This document shows positions 15,834 through 25,900 of a stretch of DNA of 64,000 nt, in pieces; position 1 is the first letter of the stretch; the number at the start of each line of letters is the position of its first letter. The position numbers and the translations under genes were made by a program. Source of the DNA: Emticicia sp051209875 (GTDB lineage Bacteria > Bacteroidota > Bacteroidia > Cytophagales > Spirosomataceae); assembly GCF_051209875.1 (NCBI RefSeq), contig NZ_JBNTQY010000001.1:5518001-5582000 (forward strand). Direction: 5' to 3'. The notes under the pieces were generated by a model, which saw only the letters and a list, made by a program, of their open reading frames with translations, was not told where the DNA came from and ran no database searches.

Positions 15834-17192
15834 TTATTGTTTTGGTAAAACAGGCTTGATATTGCTACTATCAGAAAATTTCTTCATCAAAACTTGCATC
15901 TTTTTATCTAAGAATGGAGCCGGTAAGGGCGTAGCTTTATTGATTTGATTCACTTTTAGACCCATTGTATCTGCTGGTATCGTAAGATATACTTCCTCAT
16001 CTTTTGAAAGTCCAGCATAAACCAAGGCATTTGCTTCATTAGTAGCTCCAACCAAAATATATTGTTTCACGGCTTTTCCTTTATCTATTTTATACAAAAA
16101 AGAGCCATTTTTGTCATTATTGATAGCTTCGAGCGGAATATATAGGGCATCCATGTACGTTCCTGCGTGTATTTTGCAACTCGTTGTCATGGCTGGACGA
16201 AGGCTTGGGTCTTTTGTCATCACATCAATAATGACCTCGAAAACCTTAGCATCAGAATTGGGCCTTTGTTCGCCAATATTGGCTACTTCTTTTATAACTC
16301 CCTGAAGTTTTTTATTTTGGTCTGCATCAAGTCCTATCTCGGCAAATTGTCCAATTTTCACTTTTTGGATATCTACTTCATTGATATAAGTAACGACTTG
16401 CATTTGTGTCAAATCGGGTAAAATTGCCACTGCTGGATTCCATGGACTAATGCTTGACCCAACGATTTTTTTACTTCCATTCCAATCTCTCACATAAATG
16501 ACCATTCCTGCTTTTGGAGCTTTAATTGTCATTTTTCCAATCAAATTTTGAAGTCTATTCATCCGATTTTGAGCAATACTCAAATCTGAATTAATAATTT
16601 GTACTTTAGTTTGGGCTTGAGCTACTTTAGTTTTGTAGTTTTCGAGCTTTTGTTCATAATTTTTCTTTGCTTTTTCTAAATCAATATCCTTTTGTCGTTG
16701 AATGGCGGGAGCTTCAAACTTGGCCTGTTCACGCTCCAACTTTGCTTGTTCAACTGCAAATTTAAGGTTATACAATTCATCACGAGAGTCTCGAAGAGCA
16801 AGAGTTGTGTCCAATTTTGCTTGATTTGATTCCGAAGTTTTCTTTTGTACTTCCAAACCAAATTCAGTCAGTTTTGCCATGATAGGATTTTTTTCGATTG
16901 ACGCAACATAGTCACCTGCTTTCACAACAGTGCCTTCTTGTATCAAATCTTCGATTTTGAGATCGGTATAGATTTGTGACTCTTGTAAATCAGAACCTGG
17001 GGCAGTAATTTCAGTTTGATTTTTGGCTTTCAACTCACCTGTTGAAATAACGATTACTTCAAATTTACCTTTTTTTACCTTTGATGAAAGTGATGCAACA
17101 GCCTCTGTTTTGCCATAAGTAAAATAAAAAAAGAGTGTAGAAAGGATTAGCGTTGCAATTACGATTAAGAAAATAAGGCGATTTTTCTTCAT
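15834..17192 (-). CDS. HlyD/MacA-type periplasmic adaptor (membrane fusion) protein
   Basis: 452 aa. A single N-terminal transmembrane helix (about residues 5-24), then a split biotinyl-lipoyl domain (VISTGELKAKNQTEI...; later MTIKAPKAGMVIYV), a long coiled-coil hairpin (about residues 105-215, rich in Lys, Gln and Glu), and beta-barrel and membrane-proximal domains. It links the inner-membrane permease with the outer-membrane channel encoded downstream. It is first in the operon. An in-frame ORF reaching further upstream on the minus strand (to 17392) is not part of it and is not credible. Assignment to the adaptor family is firm; cargo is unknown. Confidence 0.92.
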   Translation of the reverse strand: MKKNRLIFLIVIATLILSTLFFYFTYGKTEAVASLSSKVKKGKFEVIVISTGELKAKNQTEITAPGSDLQESQIYTDLKIEDLIQEGTVVKAGDYVASIEKNPIMAKLTEFGLEVQKKTSESNQAKLDTTLALRDSRDELYNLKFAVEQAKLEREQAKFEAPAIQRQKDIDLEKAKKNYEQKLENYKTKVAQAQTKVQIINSDLSIAQNRMNRLQNLIGKMTIKAPKAGMVIYVRDWNGSKKIVGSSISPWNPAVAILPDLTQMQVVTYINEVDIQKVKIGQFAEIGLDADQNKKLQGVIKEVANIGEQRPNSDAKVFEVIIDVMTKDPSLRPAMTTSCKIHAGTYMDALYIPLEAINNDKNGSFLYKIDKGKAVKQYILVGATNEANALVYAGLSKDEEVYLTIPADTMGLKVNQINKATPLPAPFLDKKMQVLMKKFSDSSNIKPVLPKQ

Positions 17193-17423
17193 AAATGTTG
17201 TGGTTTTGTGAAGGGTGATAAATTCATTTTAGGGTTTTTATTTAAACGACGTTTCAATAGGTGATGGTATAAAAGTATGAAAAATAAGATCTTTGTTTGA
17301 AAAAAATATGTAATTAAAGTGTAAATAATTGCAAAAACATATTTTTGAAAGAACTTGCGGTATTTTTTTTTAATAATGCTCATTCTCAACAAAAACTATC
17401 GATTTTTGTCGTTTAGCCGACTA

Positions 17424-17451
17424 TTGATTTTTTTTAGACTCGCCATCTTTG
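17424..17451 (+). promoter_or_regulatory. candidate promoter of the YHS-domain gene
   Basis: TTG at 17424-17426 and CATCTTTG at 17444-17451 (one base off TAnnTTTG) with 17 bases between. The ATG follows 36 bases later. The imperfect -7 box makes this tentative. Confidence 0.3.
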
Positions 17452-17487
17452 CAAAAACAAATTGGAATCTTTAAAAATCAAACACAA

Positions 17488-17922
17488 ATGAAAAAAAAAT
17501 TAGTTTTAGTCTTTTCTTTTTGTCTGTTCATTTTATCAAGTTTTGCTCAAAAAACGGAAGTTTTTTCAAACGATGAGGGAGCCATCAAAGGTTATGATGC
17601 CGTTGCGTATTTTAAAGTTGGGAAAGCTACAAAAGGGAACTCTTCATTTGCTTATCAGTGGAAAGATGCAAAATGGTTGTTTGAATCGCAGGAAAATTTA
17701 GATGCTTTTAAGGCAATGCCAGAAAAATACGCTCCGCAGTATGGTGGCTATTGTGCTTTTGGACTTTCTGAAAATCACAAATCACCAACGACACCTGAGG
17801 CTTTTACTATTGTGAATGACAAACTTTATTTGAATTACAATGCGAAAGTGAAAGAGCTGTGGTTGAAAGATAAAGAAAGTAGAATTATCAAAGCCGATTC
17901 AAATTGGGTGCAGATAAAATAA
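17488..17922 (+). CDS. YHS domain-containing exported protein
   Basis: 144 aa from the ATG at 17488, which sits directly before a signal peptide (KKKLVLVFSFCLFILSSFAQ). A TTG at 17449 would place 13 residues ahead of it and is rejected. The YHS domain covers roughly residues 30-95: AIKGYDAVAYF, then FAYQWKDAKWLFESQENLDAF, then YAPQYGGYCAFGLSE. YHS domains are associated with metal-binding proteins (copper, for example), and the Cys in GGYCAFG is the visible candidate ligand. It is a single gene, divergent from the efflux operon and ended by a long palindrome at 17924-17971. Confidence 0.88.
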   Translation: MKKKLVLVFSFCLFILSSFAQKTEVFSNDEGAIKGYDAVAYFKVGKATKGNSSFAYQWKDAKWLFESQENLDAFKAMPEKYAPQYGGYCAFGLSENHKSPTTPEAFTIVNDKLYLNYNAKVKELWLKDKESRIIKADSNWVQIK

Positions 17923-17923
17923 T

Positions 17924-17971
17924 ATAAAGCACAAATTCCTCAAAGCTAGCTTTGAGGAATTTGTGCTTTAT
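17924..17971. terminator. perfect 24-bp palindrome, bidirectional terminator
   Basis: Bases 17924-17947 and 17948-17971 are exact reverse complements with no spacer (centre AGCTAGCT). It lies between convergent genes: the YHS stop is one base away and the VCBS gene ends at 17980. On the plus side T-rich sequence follows. Confidence 0.75.
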
Positions 17972-17979
17972 TACTTTTT

Positions 17980-19506
17980 TTACTTCTTTTTATTTTTTAA
18001 AATCACCAATCCATTGCCTTCTTTCCAAGTAGGGTCGAAACCTGCTGGAAATTTTGCTACTGGATGGCTTCCCAAAACAATATCAATATCGCCATCATGG
18101 TCAATATCGGCAGCATCAATGACGCTCCAACGACCTAAATGATTGATATTCAGCGTTTTTTGGATATATTCTTTTCCTGTATTTTCGATATAAATAAATC
18201 CTTCCGATGGTCGATGGTCATTGTCAGGGAACAAAGCAATGGCTGCCAAATCAATATCTCCATCATTATCAAAGTCTCGTGGAATCACTTTTGTTGAGCC
18301 ATTTTGATGAAAAAACTCTGTCTGCTTAAATTGAAATTTGCCCTGATTTGTGAAAATATACACCCCATGATAAGGTTTCAAAATTGTTGAAAAATCGGCA
18401 TTATCACCAGCAGTATAAACAATATCTATTTTTCCATCCTTGTTCATGTCGGCAATATCAAACGAACTTGAACCATAAATTGAAGGAAATCTCAGCAACA
18501 GTTTTTCTTCAAATTGCATTTTACCCTTGTTTTTGTACAAGATTATTCGTTCATCTCCTTGAGCAAAAAGTGCCAAAATATCGTTCTTTTTATCACCATC
18601 AAAATCGGCAATGATTGTTTTGGTTGCTCCAGTTTGTGAATTTAGCACTTGTCTTTGATAAGTGCCAACGGCGTTCTTTTTCCAAATCGAAAGTCCTCCT
18701 TCCTTGAAGCCAAATTCTGACACAATTAACTCATCATCAGGCGTTTCATCAAGGTTTCTGGCAATTGTATGAATAGGACGATTCAGATTTGAAATATCTT
18801 TGTTGATAACTTTAAAAGAATTATCAGTCAGGTTTACATAATTAACTGAACCATTTACATCAGGATTCGCCTGCGTCGTTGTGCCGATAAAAGTCAATAA
18901 ATACTCATTTTTCTTAGCATTTTTTAAGTCAATATAAGCCAGGGCATCTTGGTTTTTAATATTTTGAATACCTTTTCCTTCTTTATCAATCAACCAAATC
19001 ACTCGGTTAGATTGGTCGCCAGCAATTATTTTTTGGTTGATTGTATCAATGGCAATGGCAGTAATATTCGGAATACTTCCTCCCTCTACTTTCGCTTCCA
19101 TTCTCTTGATTTCAAACAAATTACCTGCATCTTCTAATTTAGCATAATTAGGCTTTCCAAATGCTTTTGGTGCATTTTCGAGGTAGTATTTTTTAATTTT
19201 ACCCCAATCTTCGTCACTGATCATTTGAGATTTTGGTCTCAAAATGCGATAATCAGAAAGTGGCTTTTCTAAAGCGTTGATTTCGTAATCTACACCCATC
19301 ATGATTGCCATATAAGGCAAGGTGCTATATTGCCAAACATTTTGAGGCAACATACTTGGCTCAGGAAATAAATGACAACTTCCACAATAGGTTTTTGCTA
19401 ATTTTTCGCCTTGTTCATCCTTAGGCTTACAACTTTGTAATATTGTCTCAACACCAATGAAGAGAAATATGCTCGAAATAATAAGGGTTGAGATTTTGAA
19501 TTTCAT
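17980..19506 (-). CDS. VCBS/FG-GAP repeat lipoprotein with N-terminal haem c motif
   Basis: 508 aa. A signal peptide ends in a lipobox (LQSC, Cys26). A single c-type haem motif CGSCH follows at residues 41-45 (YCGSCHLFPEPS). The rest is an FG-GAP/VCBS beta-propeller with repeated DxDxDGxxD calcium-type loops such as DFDGDKKNDIL, DMNKDGKIDIV, DFDNDGDIDLA and DIDHDGDIDIV. It is last in a run of three VCBS lipoprotein genes and starts 65 bases after the stop of the middle one. It is probably surface- or periplasm-anchored and may pass electrons or bind a glycan; the function is inference. Confidence 0.88.
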   Translation of the reverse strand: MKFKISTLIISSIFLFIGVETILQSCKPKDEQGEKLAKTYCGSCHLFPEPSMLPQNVWQYSTLPYMAIMMGVDYEINALEKPLSDYRILRPKSQMISDEDWGKIKKYYLENAPKAFGKPNYAKLEDAGNLFEIKRMEAKVEGGSIPNITAIAIDTINQKIIAGDQSNRVIWLIDKEGKGIQNIKNQDALAYIDLKNAKKNEYLLTFIGTTTQANPDVNGSVNYVNLTDNSFKVINKDISNLNRPIHTIARNLDETPDDELIVSEFGFKEGGLSIWKKNAVGTYQRQVLNSQTGATKTIIADFDGDKKNDILALFAQGDERIILYKNKGKMQFEEKLLLRFPSIYGSSSFDIADMNKDGKIDIVYTAGDNADFSTILKPYHGVYIFTNQGKFQFKQTEFFHQNGSTKVIPRDFDNDGDIDLAAIALFPDNDHRPSEGFIYIENTGKEYIQKTLNINHLGRWSVIDAADIDHDGDIDIVLGSHPVAKFPAGFDPTWKEGNGLVILKNKKK

Positions 19507-19570
19507 TTTGAATTAAGTCCCTCTCCTTTTTCAGGAGAGGGATTTAGGGTGAGGTAATAATGGGTCGTTT

Positions 19571-22500
19571 TTACTGTATTCTTTTGAAAACCTGCATTTT
19601 AGCATTATTTCTAACAACAAAATATAGTTTACCTTTGGGGGTATTAACAATTTTTATGTCACGCACATCGCCTTCTTGCAAGAAACCACTATCAGTAGGC
19701 ACAATGGCTTTGAAACCGCCTCTACCATTTCCTTTCAGAATCAAGCCATACGAAGCATCATACTGGGCTTGATACATACTTGCTCCACGGAAATTTCCAC
19801 CTAAAACAACATCTATATTGCCATCATTATCAACATCTTCGCTAAACATGGTCATTATTTTTGAAACTTGAGCCAAACTCGGTAAAGGTGTTAACTTGAA
19901 TGTTTTATTACCCAAATTTTCAAGATAGACTGATTCAAAAGTATTGACAAGTTTTTCATCGGCATCTTCCAATTGTTTTTTGGTAAAAATTTCGTCAATT
20001 GTCTTTCCTGCAAAATCTTTATAGGCTACATATTTCTTATTGATAATGCCTGGAATTTGCTTGCCCATTTCATCTTTTCCGTTTACTGGATACCACTTTT
20101 CGCCTCTATTGTAGGCCAAAATATGGTCTTTTGCTTTATTATCGTCAATGTCTTTGATGAGCATTTTTAGCGTTCCACCTTCTTCTTTTCTGAATTTAGT
20201 ATTTGTTCCTAAGTTTCCAACCACCAAATCAATATCGCCATCTTTGTCAAAATCTGCCGCTGTGATTCCTCGCCAAAAACCAGTAAAATTCCCGAGTTTA
20301 TTATCAATTTGCGTAAATTTACCTTTATTATTTTCAAACATTTTGATTGACATCCAATCGCCTACCACCGTTAGGTCTTGGTCGCCATCTTTGTCTAAAT
20401 CTGCCCAAATCGCATCGGTTGTCATTCCAGCCAGTCGAAGGTCAGGAGCAATGCTTGTAGTTAAATCTTTAAAATTACCTTTACCATCATTGACCAACAA
20501 ATAAGAGCGTGGAGATTGTCCATAAGAATATCCAACCACACGTCCCCCTACGAATAAATCAATGTCGCCATCTTTGTCAAAATCACAAGGTTTTACACAA
20601 GATTTATTGTCATACATTGGTGGCAAAGCAGTTGCAGAACGTGATAGATTTCCTTTTCCATCATTGATATACAAACGGTCGAATTGCTGTGGCATTTGGT
20701 CATAGAATTCATTTCCTCCCGAAACCACATATAAGTCTTGATCTTTATCGCCATCGGCATCAAAAAATAAAGCATCAACATCTTCCATGAGTGAATCTTC
20801 TTGGAAAACTGGCTGCTTACTTAATACAAAACCATTACCTTTTTGCAAATACAGTTCACCCGCTTGATATTTTGCTCCACCCACATAAAAATCATCTAAA
20901 CCATCACCATTTACATCACCAACGGCCATTTTGGGGCCTTCAATCGAAACTTTAAATGGAATTAGCGATTCACGATTAAAGTCGAAATAAGTATTTTCTT
21001 TATGAACGTAAGGGACATTTAATTCGGCAGTATTTTCTACAAAAGAGGCTTTTGCAGGTACAAAAAACTGGAAATCGCTTACATTTATTTTAGCATTATT
21101 TTCATCTAAAGTCAATGTTGTATTGATTGTTGGATTCTTGATAATCTCCATTTTTTGGTTTTCCCAAATCACAATCATTGTGTCAACTTTAGCGAGTTTC
21201 CCAATGCCGAAAATCAAAGAAGGCTCAACCGAACTCATAAAACCACGAGTTGGCATCATTTGCTGCAATTGCTCGCCTTCTGTTGTTCTAAGTATAACTT
21301 TCGCACCAATGCCAAATGTATTTTTGTCGTTTCCTTTGAATTTTACTTTTACATAATTATTCTTCAATAATTGGCGACTATTATTGAGATAAATCGCCGA
21401 AGGCTCATTTAAGTTATTCGTTACCAAGTCTAAGTCGCCATCATTGTCTAAATCAGCATAAACCGAACCATTAGAAATACCATTTTCTTCAAAACCCCAA
21501 TCCATTGATTTATCTTGAAAACGTAACTCTTTTGTTCCTTTATATAGATAATTATGCCATTTCCCACTTGGCATCTTATCAATTGCTTCTTGGTCGAGCT
21601 TGGCAGAAGTTGGCAAATTAAAGTGCAAAGAGTCGGCAGCAATAAACTTCAAATAATCCAAATCATTCGGTCGGCGAAGAATACCATTAGAAATAAAAAT
21701 ATCTTTGATTCCATCGCCATCATAATCAGCCAAAAGCGTACTCCAACTCCAATCCGTTGCCATCACGCCAGCCGAAGGAGCAATATCACTAAACTTTTTG
21801 CCACCCATACTCAGTTGCAAGCAATTGCGAGAGTATTGATTGAAATAACCAAATTGAAGTTTATAGAGATAAATATCGAGCGGGTCTTCTCCAACCGATG
21901 ATTTTTCAACTTTTTCATCTTCAGGAAACATGTCAAGTGTCATGACATCTTGAAAGCCATCATTATTAATGTCGGCAATATCAGAACCCATTGAAAAACG
22001 ACTTAGGTGGTTGAAATGCTGTTTGACTTCTTCGCTGAAAGTACCATTTTTTTGATTGATATAATAATAATCATCTTCGTGAAAATCATTACTTACATAA
22101 ATATCTTGCCAGCCGTCGTTATTTAAATCGGCTACCGAAATACCCAAACCATAGCCCATTGCCGCTTGATAAATACCAGCTTCTTTGCTTATATCTTTGA
22201 ATTTTCCATTGTCATTTCTATACAAATAATCTCCTGCCTCATTATCCTTCAACATTCGGGTATTTACTCGGTCATACGAACGAGAATTATGTACTGCATG
22301 ATTCAGCAAATACATATCTAAATCACCATCTTTATCAAAGTCAAAAAAGGCCGCTTGGGTAGAAAAACCTGTAAAATCTAAACCATATTCATTGGCTTTT
22401 TCGGTAAATGTTTGGTCTCCATTATTGATATATAATTCATTTGAACCCTCTAAACCTTTGTAATTACCAACCGCACAAACATAAATATCGAGCAATCCAT

Positions 22501-22894
22501 CACCGTTTATATCAGCCATTGTCACGCCAGTTTTCCAATCTGAAAAACCACCAATGCCAGCTTTCTCCGAAATATCTTCAAACTGTGGCTTGCCATCTTT
22601 TACGCCTTTGTTCAAATAAAGCTTATTTTTACCTTGATTTGACACAAAAAACAAATCAGTTAACCCATCATTATTAATATCTCCAGCCGAAACGCCTCCA
22701 CCATTAAAAAAATAGAGATAATCTAAAATATTGAAGTCTTTTGTTTCTTTGACTGTATTGGTAAAATCAACTTTTGTATCGGTTGGAGAAAGTTTTTCAA
22801 ATAGCTTTACATCGTCCTTATTTTTATCTGATTTGCAGTTAAAAGCAATGATTGGAATGAGAATTATACTTAAATATTTGACTATCGTTTTCAT
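19571..22894 (-). CDS. CRTAC1-like VCBS-repeat lipoprotein with ASPIC/UnbV domain
   Basis: 1107 aa from the ATG at 22894, chosen because it opens a lipoprotein signal peptide with Cys20 (IIAFNCKSD). A start at 22954 would run 20 residues into the upstream gene. Repeated FG-GAP/VCBS blades with DINGDGLLDIYV-type loops fill residues about 60-430 and 690-1090. Between them lies an ASPIC/UnbV domain (FGIGAKVILRT...QQMMPTRGFMSS...FGIGKLAKVDTMIVIW). The gene lies seven bases after its paralogue and has the same domain plan. In this phylum such proteins commonly accompany SusC/SusD pairs; a role in surface binding of glycan or other ligand is presumed, not shown. Confidence 0.9.
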   Translation of the reverse strand: MKTIVKYLSIILIPIIAFNCKSDKNKDDVKLFEKLSPTDTKVDFTNTVKETKDFNILDYLYFFNGGGVSAGDINNDGLTDLFFVSNQGKNKLYLNKGVKDGKPQFEDISEKAGIGGFSDWKTGVTMADINGDGLLDIYVCAVGNYKGLEGSNELYINNGDQTFTEKANEYGLDFTGFSTQAAFFDFDKDGDLDMYLLNHAVHNSRSYDRVNTRMLKDNEAGDYLYRNDNGKFKDISKEAGIYQAAMGYGLGISVADLNNDGWQDIYVSNDFHEDDYYYINQKNGTFSEEVKQHFNHLSRFSMGSDIADINNDGFQDVMTLDMFPEDEKVEKSSVGEDPLDIYLYKLQFGYFNQYSRNCLQLSMGGKKFSDIAPSAGVMATDWSWSTLLADYDGDGIKDIFISNGILRRPNDLDYLKFIAADSLHFNLPTSAKLDQEAIDKMPSGKWHNYLYKGTKELRFQDKSMDWGFEENGISNGSVYADLDNDGDLDLVTNNLNEPSAIYLNNSRQLLKNNYVKVKFKGNDKNTFGIGAKVILRTTEGEQLQQMMPTRGFMSSVEPSLIFGIGKLAKVDTMIVIWENQKMEIIKNPTINTTLTLDENNAKINVSDFQFFVPAKASFVENTAELNVPYVHKENTYFDFNRESLIPFKVSIEGPKMAVGDVNGDGLDDFYVGGAKYQAGELYLQKGNGFVLSKQPVFQEDSLMEDVDALFFDADGDKDQDLYVVSGGNEFYDQMPQQFDRLYINDGKGNLSRSATALPPMYDNKSCVKPCDFDKDGDIDLFVGGRVVGYSYGQSPRSYLLVNDGKGNFKDLTTSIAPDLRLAGMTTDAIWADLDKDGDQDLTVVGDWMSIKMFENNKGKFTQIDNKLGNFTGFWRGITAADFDKDGDIDLVVGNLGTNTKFRKEEGGTLKMLIKDIDDNKAKDHILAYNRGEKWYPVNGKDEMGKQIPGIINKKYVAYKDFAGKTIDEIFTKKQLEDADEKLVNTFESVYLENLGNKTFKLTPLPSLAQVSKIMTMFSEDVDNDGNIDVVLGGNFRGASMYQAQYDASYGLILKGNGRGGFKAIVPTDSGFLQEGDVRDIKIVNTPKGKLYFVVRNNAKMQVFKRIQ

Positions 22895-22901
22895 ACAATT
22901 T

Positions 22902-25900
22902 TTACTTTTTAAAACTAAATACTTGTGCATTGTCATTGTTTTTGGCCAATACAAGCACTTCGTTGTTTCCGTTTGTTTTCAATTTGTACATTTTTCTTAC
23001 TTGTCCCATTGACTTAAAACCAGAGTCTTTCGACTGTATGGTTTGAAATTCCCCTTTTCCTTTTCCTTTCAAGAATAGTCCATAATTGGCATCAAAACGA
23101 CCCCATTCAGGCAGAACATCAAAGAAATTACCTGCTAATACAATATCAATAATGCCATCTTTATCAAAATCGCCTATTTCGATAGCTGAAATTGGTGAGA
23201 ACTGAGCTGCATAAGGCAGTGCTTTTAGCTCAAAATTACCTTTACCGTCATTAATCAAAAAAGACGATTTTGTAGTAACAATCTTTTTCTCAATACCATC
23301 TTTCAATTGCTCTTCTGTGAAGAGTTCAGCAATCGTTTTGTTGGCATAGTCGGTATATTTAATGAATTTCTTCTTTATTACTGGCAAAGCCCTTTGTAGT
23401 TCACCTTTCAAAACCATCGGGTAAGTTTTCCCATCTTCTGTAACACACGAAATGATTTGCTCTACTGTCCCATTTTTATCAAAATCATTGACTGTTAAAG
23501 TTGCTGGATTTTGAACTGAAGTTTTCAATTTATTATTTTCACCGATATTCCCTACGATAAAGTCAATGTCACCATCGCCGTCAATATCCGCGGGTTTTAG
23601 ACAATTCCATAAGCCCTCCGAGTCTTTGATAGTTTCTTTCAAAGTTAGTGTTCTACCTCTTTCATTCTTGAAAACAACAATTCCACCCCAATCTTGTGTT
23701 ACAACCAAATCCAAATAGCCATCTTTATCAATATCAGCCCATTCTGCATCTGTCACCATACCTAAGTCTGTGATTTGAGGCATATATCGTTTTGATTGGT
23801 TTTTGAAATTTCCTGTACCATCATTGATATAAAAATTACTTGAAGGATTCATGCCATATTTGCTAGAAATCATTCTCGAACCTACAAACAAATCTTGGTC
23901 ACCATCTTTATCAAAATCGGCAGCTGTTACGCATGAACCATTTTCAAAAATTGCAGGAAAACGAACATCTCGTTTGAAATTCCCTTTGCCATCATTGATA
24001 TACAATAAATCATGTAATTCTGGAGCATTGGGTTCAAATTCATTACTACCTGTAACAATGAATAAATCAAGGTCATTGTCTTTATCCGCATCAAAAAACA
24101 GGGCATCCGTATTTTCAGTCGTTACGTCCATATCAAAATCAGCTTGTTTTGATTCGACAAATTTTCCATTTTTTTGTTGAATAAAAAGTTGCTTTGCTTG
24201 ACCCGTTGCACCACCCATATAAACATCATCTAAGCCATCACCATTTATATCACCAACCGCCATTGCAGGCCCTTGAGTTGAATACTTTTGTTTCAAAAGT
24301 ACATCACGGTCATAGTCTTGAAACTTACTTTCTTGATGCGTGTAAGCGAGTGTATTTGCTGTAATATCGCTAAACAAAAGGCTTTTATTAACAATTACTT
24401 GTTTAAAAGCTTGATTGGCATTTTTGTAGTCTAAAGTGAGTGTTTGGTCAACTTTTGGATTTTTGACAACCTCCATTTTATCATCTGTCCAAATGATTTT
24501 TAAAGAGTCAATTGTTGCTTTATCACCTAATCCAAAAACCATTTGGTGGTCGCTCGAAGACTGAAACCCTCGATTAGGCATTTGTTGTAAAAGCTTTGCC
24601 GACCCTTGTTGGTAAACAGTGATTTTCGCACCTATTCCATTCAAATTCTTTGCAGTACCTTTTAATTTAACTGTCAAAAAGTGATTTTTACTTACCTCAT
24701 TTGTCTTATTTTTGAAAACTGAAAGAGGAGCATTGACATTATTGACAACTAAATCTAAATCGCCATCATTGTCTAAATCACCATAAGCCGAACCATTGGA
24801 GAAGCCTGGCCCTTCCAACCCCCAACTTTTCACAGTATTGGTAAACTGTAAATCTCCCGTATTTTTATAAGCATAGTTTGGAATCGGCACCGAAGAAATC
24901 TTATCTATAAACTCTTTTGCATCAAATTTTTTGCCTTCGAGCATTTGCTGCATTGTATTTCTATCACCCAAAAACTCTACAAAATCTTGGTCAGTCAAGT
25001 CTTTTGCAATACCATTTGCTACGAAAATATCTTTCAAGCCATCATTATCCATATCAAAAATCAATGCACCCCAACTCCAATCAGTGGCATGAACACCCGA
25101 AAACTGCCCGATTTCGCTAAACGTGCCATCTCCATTATTTAATTGGAGATTATTTCTCATATATTGATGCCAAAAGCCTTGTTTCAATTTCAAATCTGCC
25201 AAGTTGTAGCCTTCAAAAACACTGGTGGTTTTTAATCTTCTGTCATCTCCTGGCAACATATCTGTTACGAAAATATCCAGATTTTCGTCATTATTTATAT
25301 CGGCAATATCCGCTCCCATTGAACTGAGGCTCGTATGAGGCATTTCGTTTTCAAGGTCTTCTTTGAATGTGCCATTTTTTTGATTGATATACAAATAATC
25401 TCGCTCGTAAAAATCATTTGAGATATAAATATCTGGCCAATTGTCATTGTTTACATCACCAATTGTAATTCCCAAACCAAAGCCAATCAAACTTCCATAG
25501 ATGCCCGCCTCTGCCGAAACATCTGTAAATTTTAAGCTATTGCTTTCACTATCATTTCTAAATAATTTATCTCCACCTAACTTATCTCGCTCATTTCTAA
25601 GATTCATATAGCCCAATTTATCAATTGGTGTGAAGCTATTATTGAGCAAGTACATATCTAAATCACCATCACGGTCATAATCAAAAAATGCAGCGTGCGT
25701 CGAAAAACCTCCATCTTCCAAACCCGCTTCTTTTGCTTTTTCTACGAAAGTTGGAATACCATTTTTTATGCCTTGATTGACATATAACTGATTTCCACGT
25801 TGGTCTCTACTTCCTGAATTACAGACATAAATATCCATCAATCCATCGCCATTCACATCGGCAAATGTTACACCTGTTGACCAGAATTTTTTGCCAACAA

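Noticed and set aside
17189..17392. 67-aa minus-strand ORF before the adaptor gene
   Set aside because: It overlaps the adaptor start, has Phe/Lys/Ile-biased composition typical of AT-rich noncoding DNA and shows no domain.
22895..22954. Start at 22954 for the middle VCBS lipoprotein
   Set aside because: It would extend into the coding end of the upstream paralogue and put 20 residues before a clear lipoprotein signal peptide.
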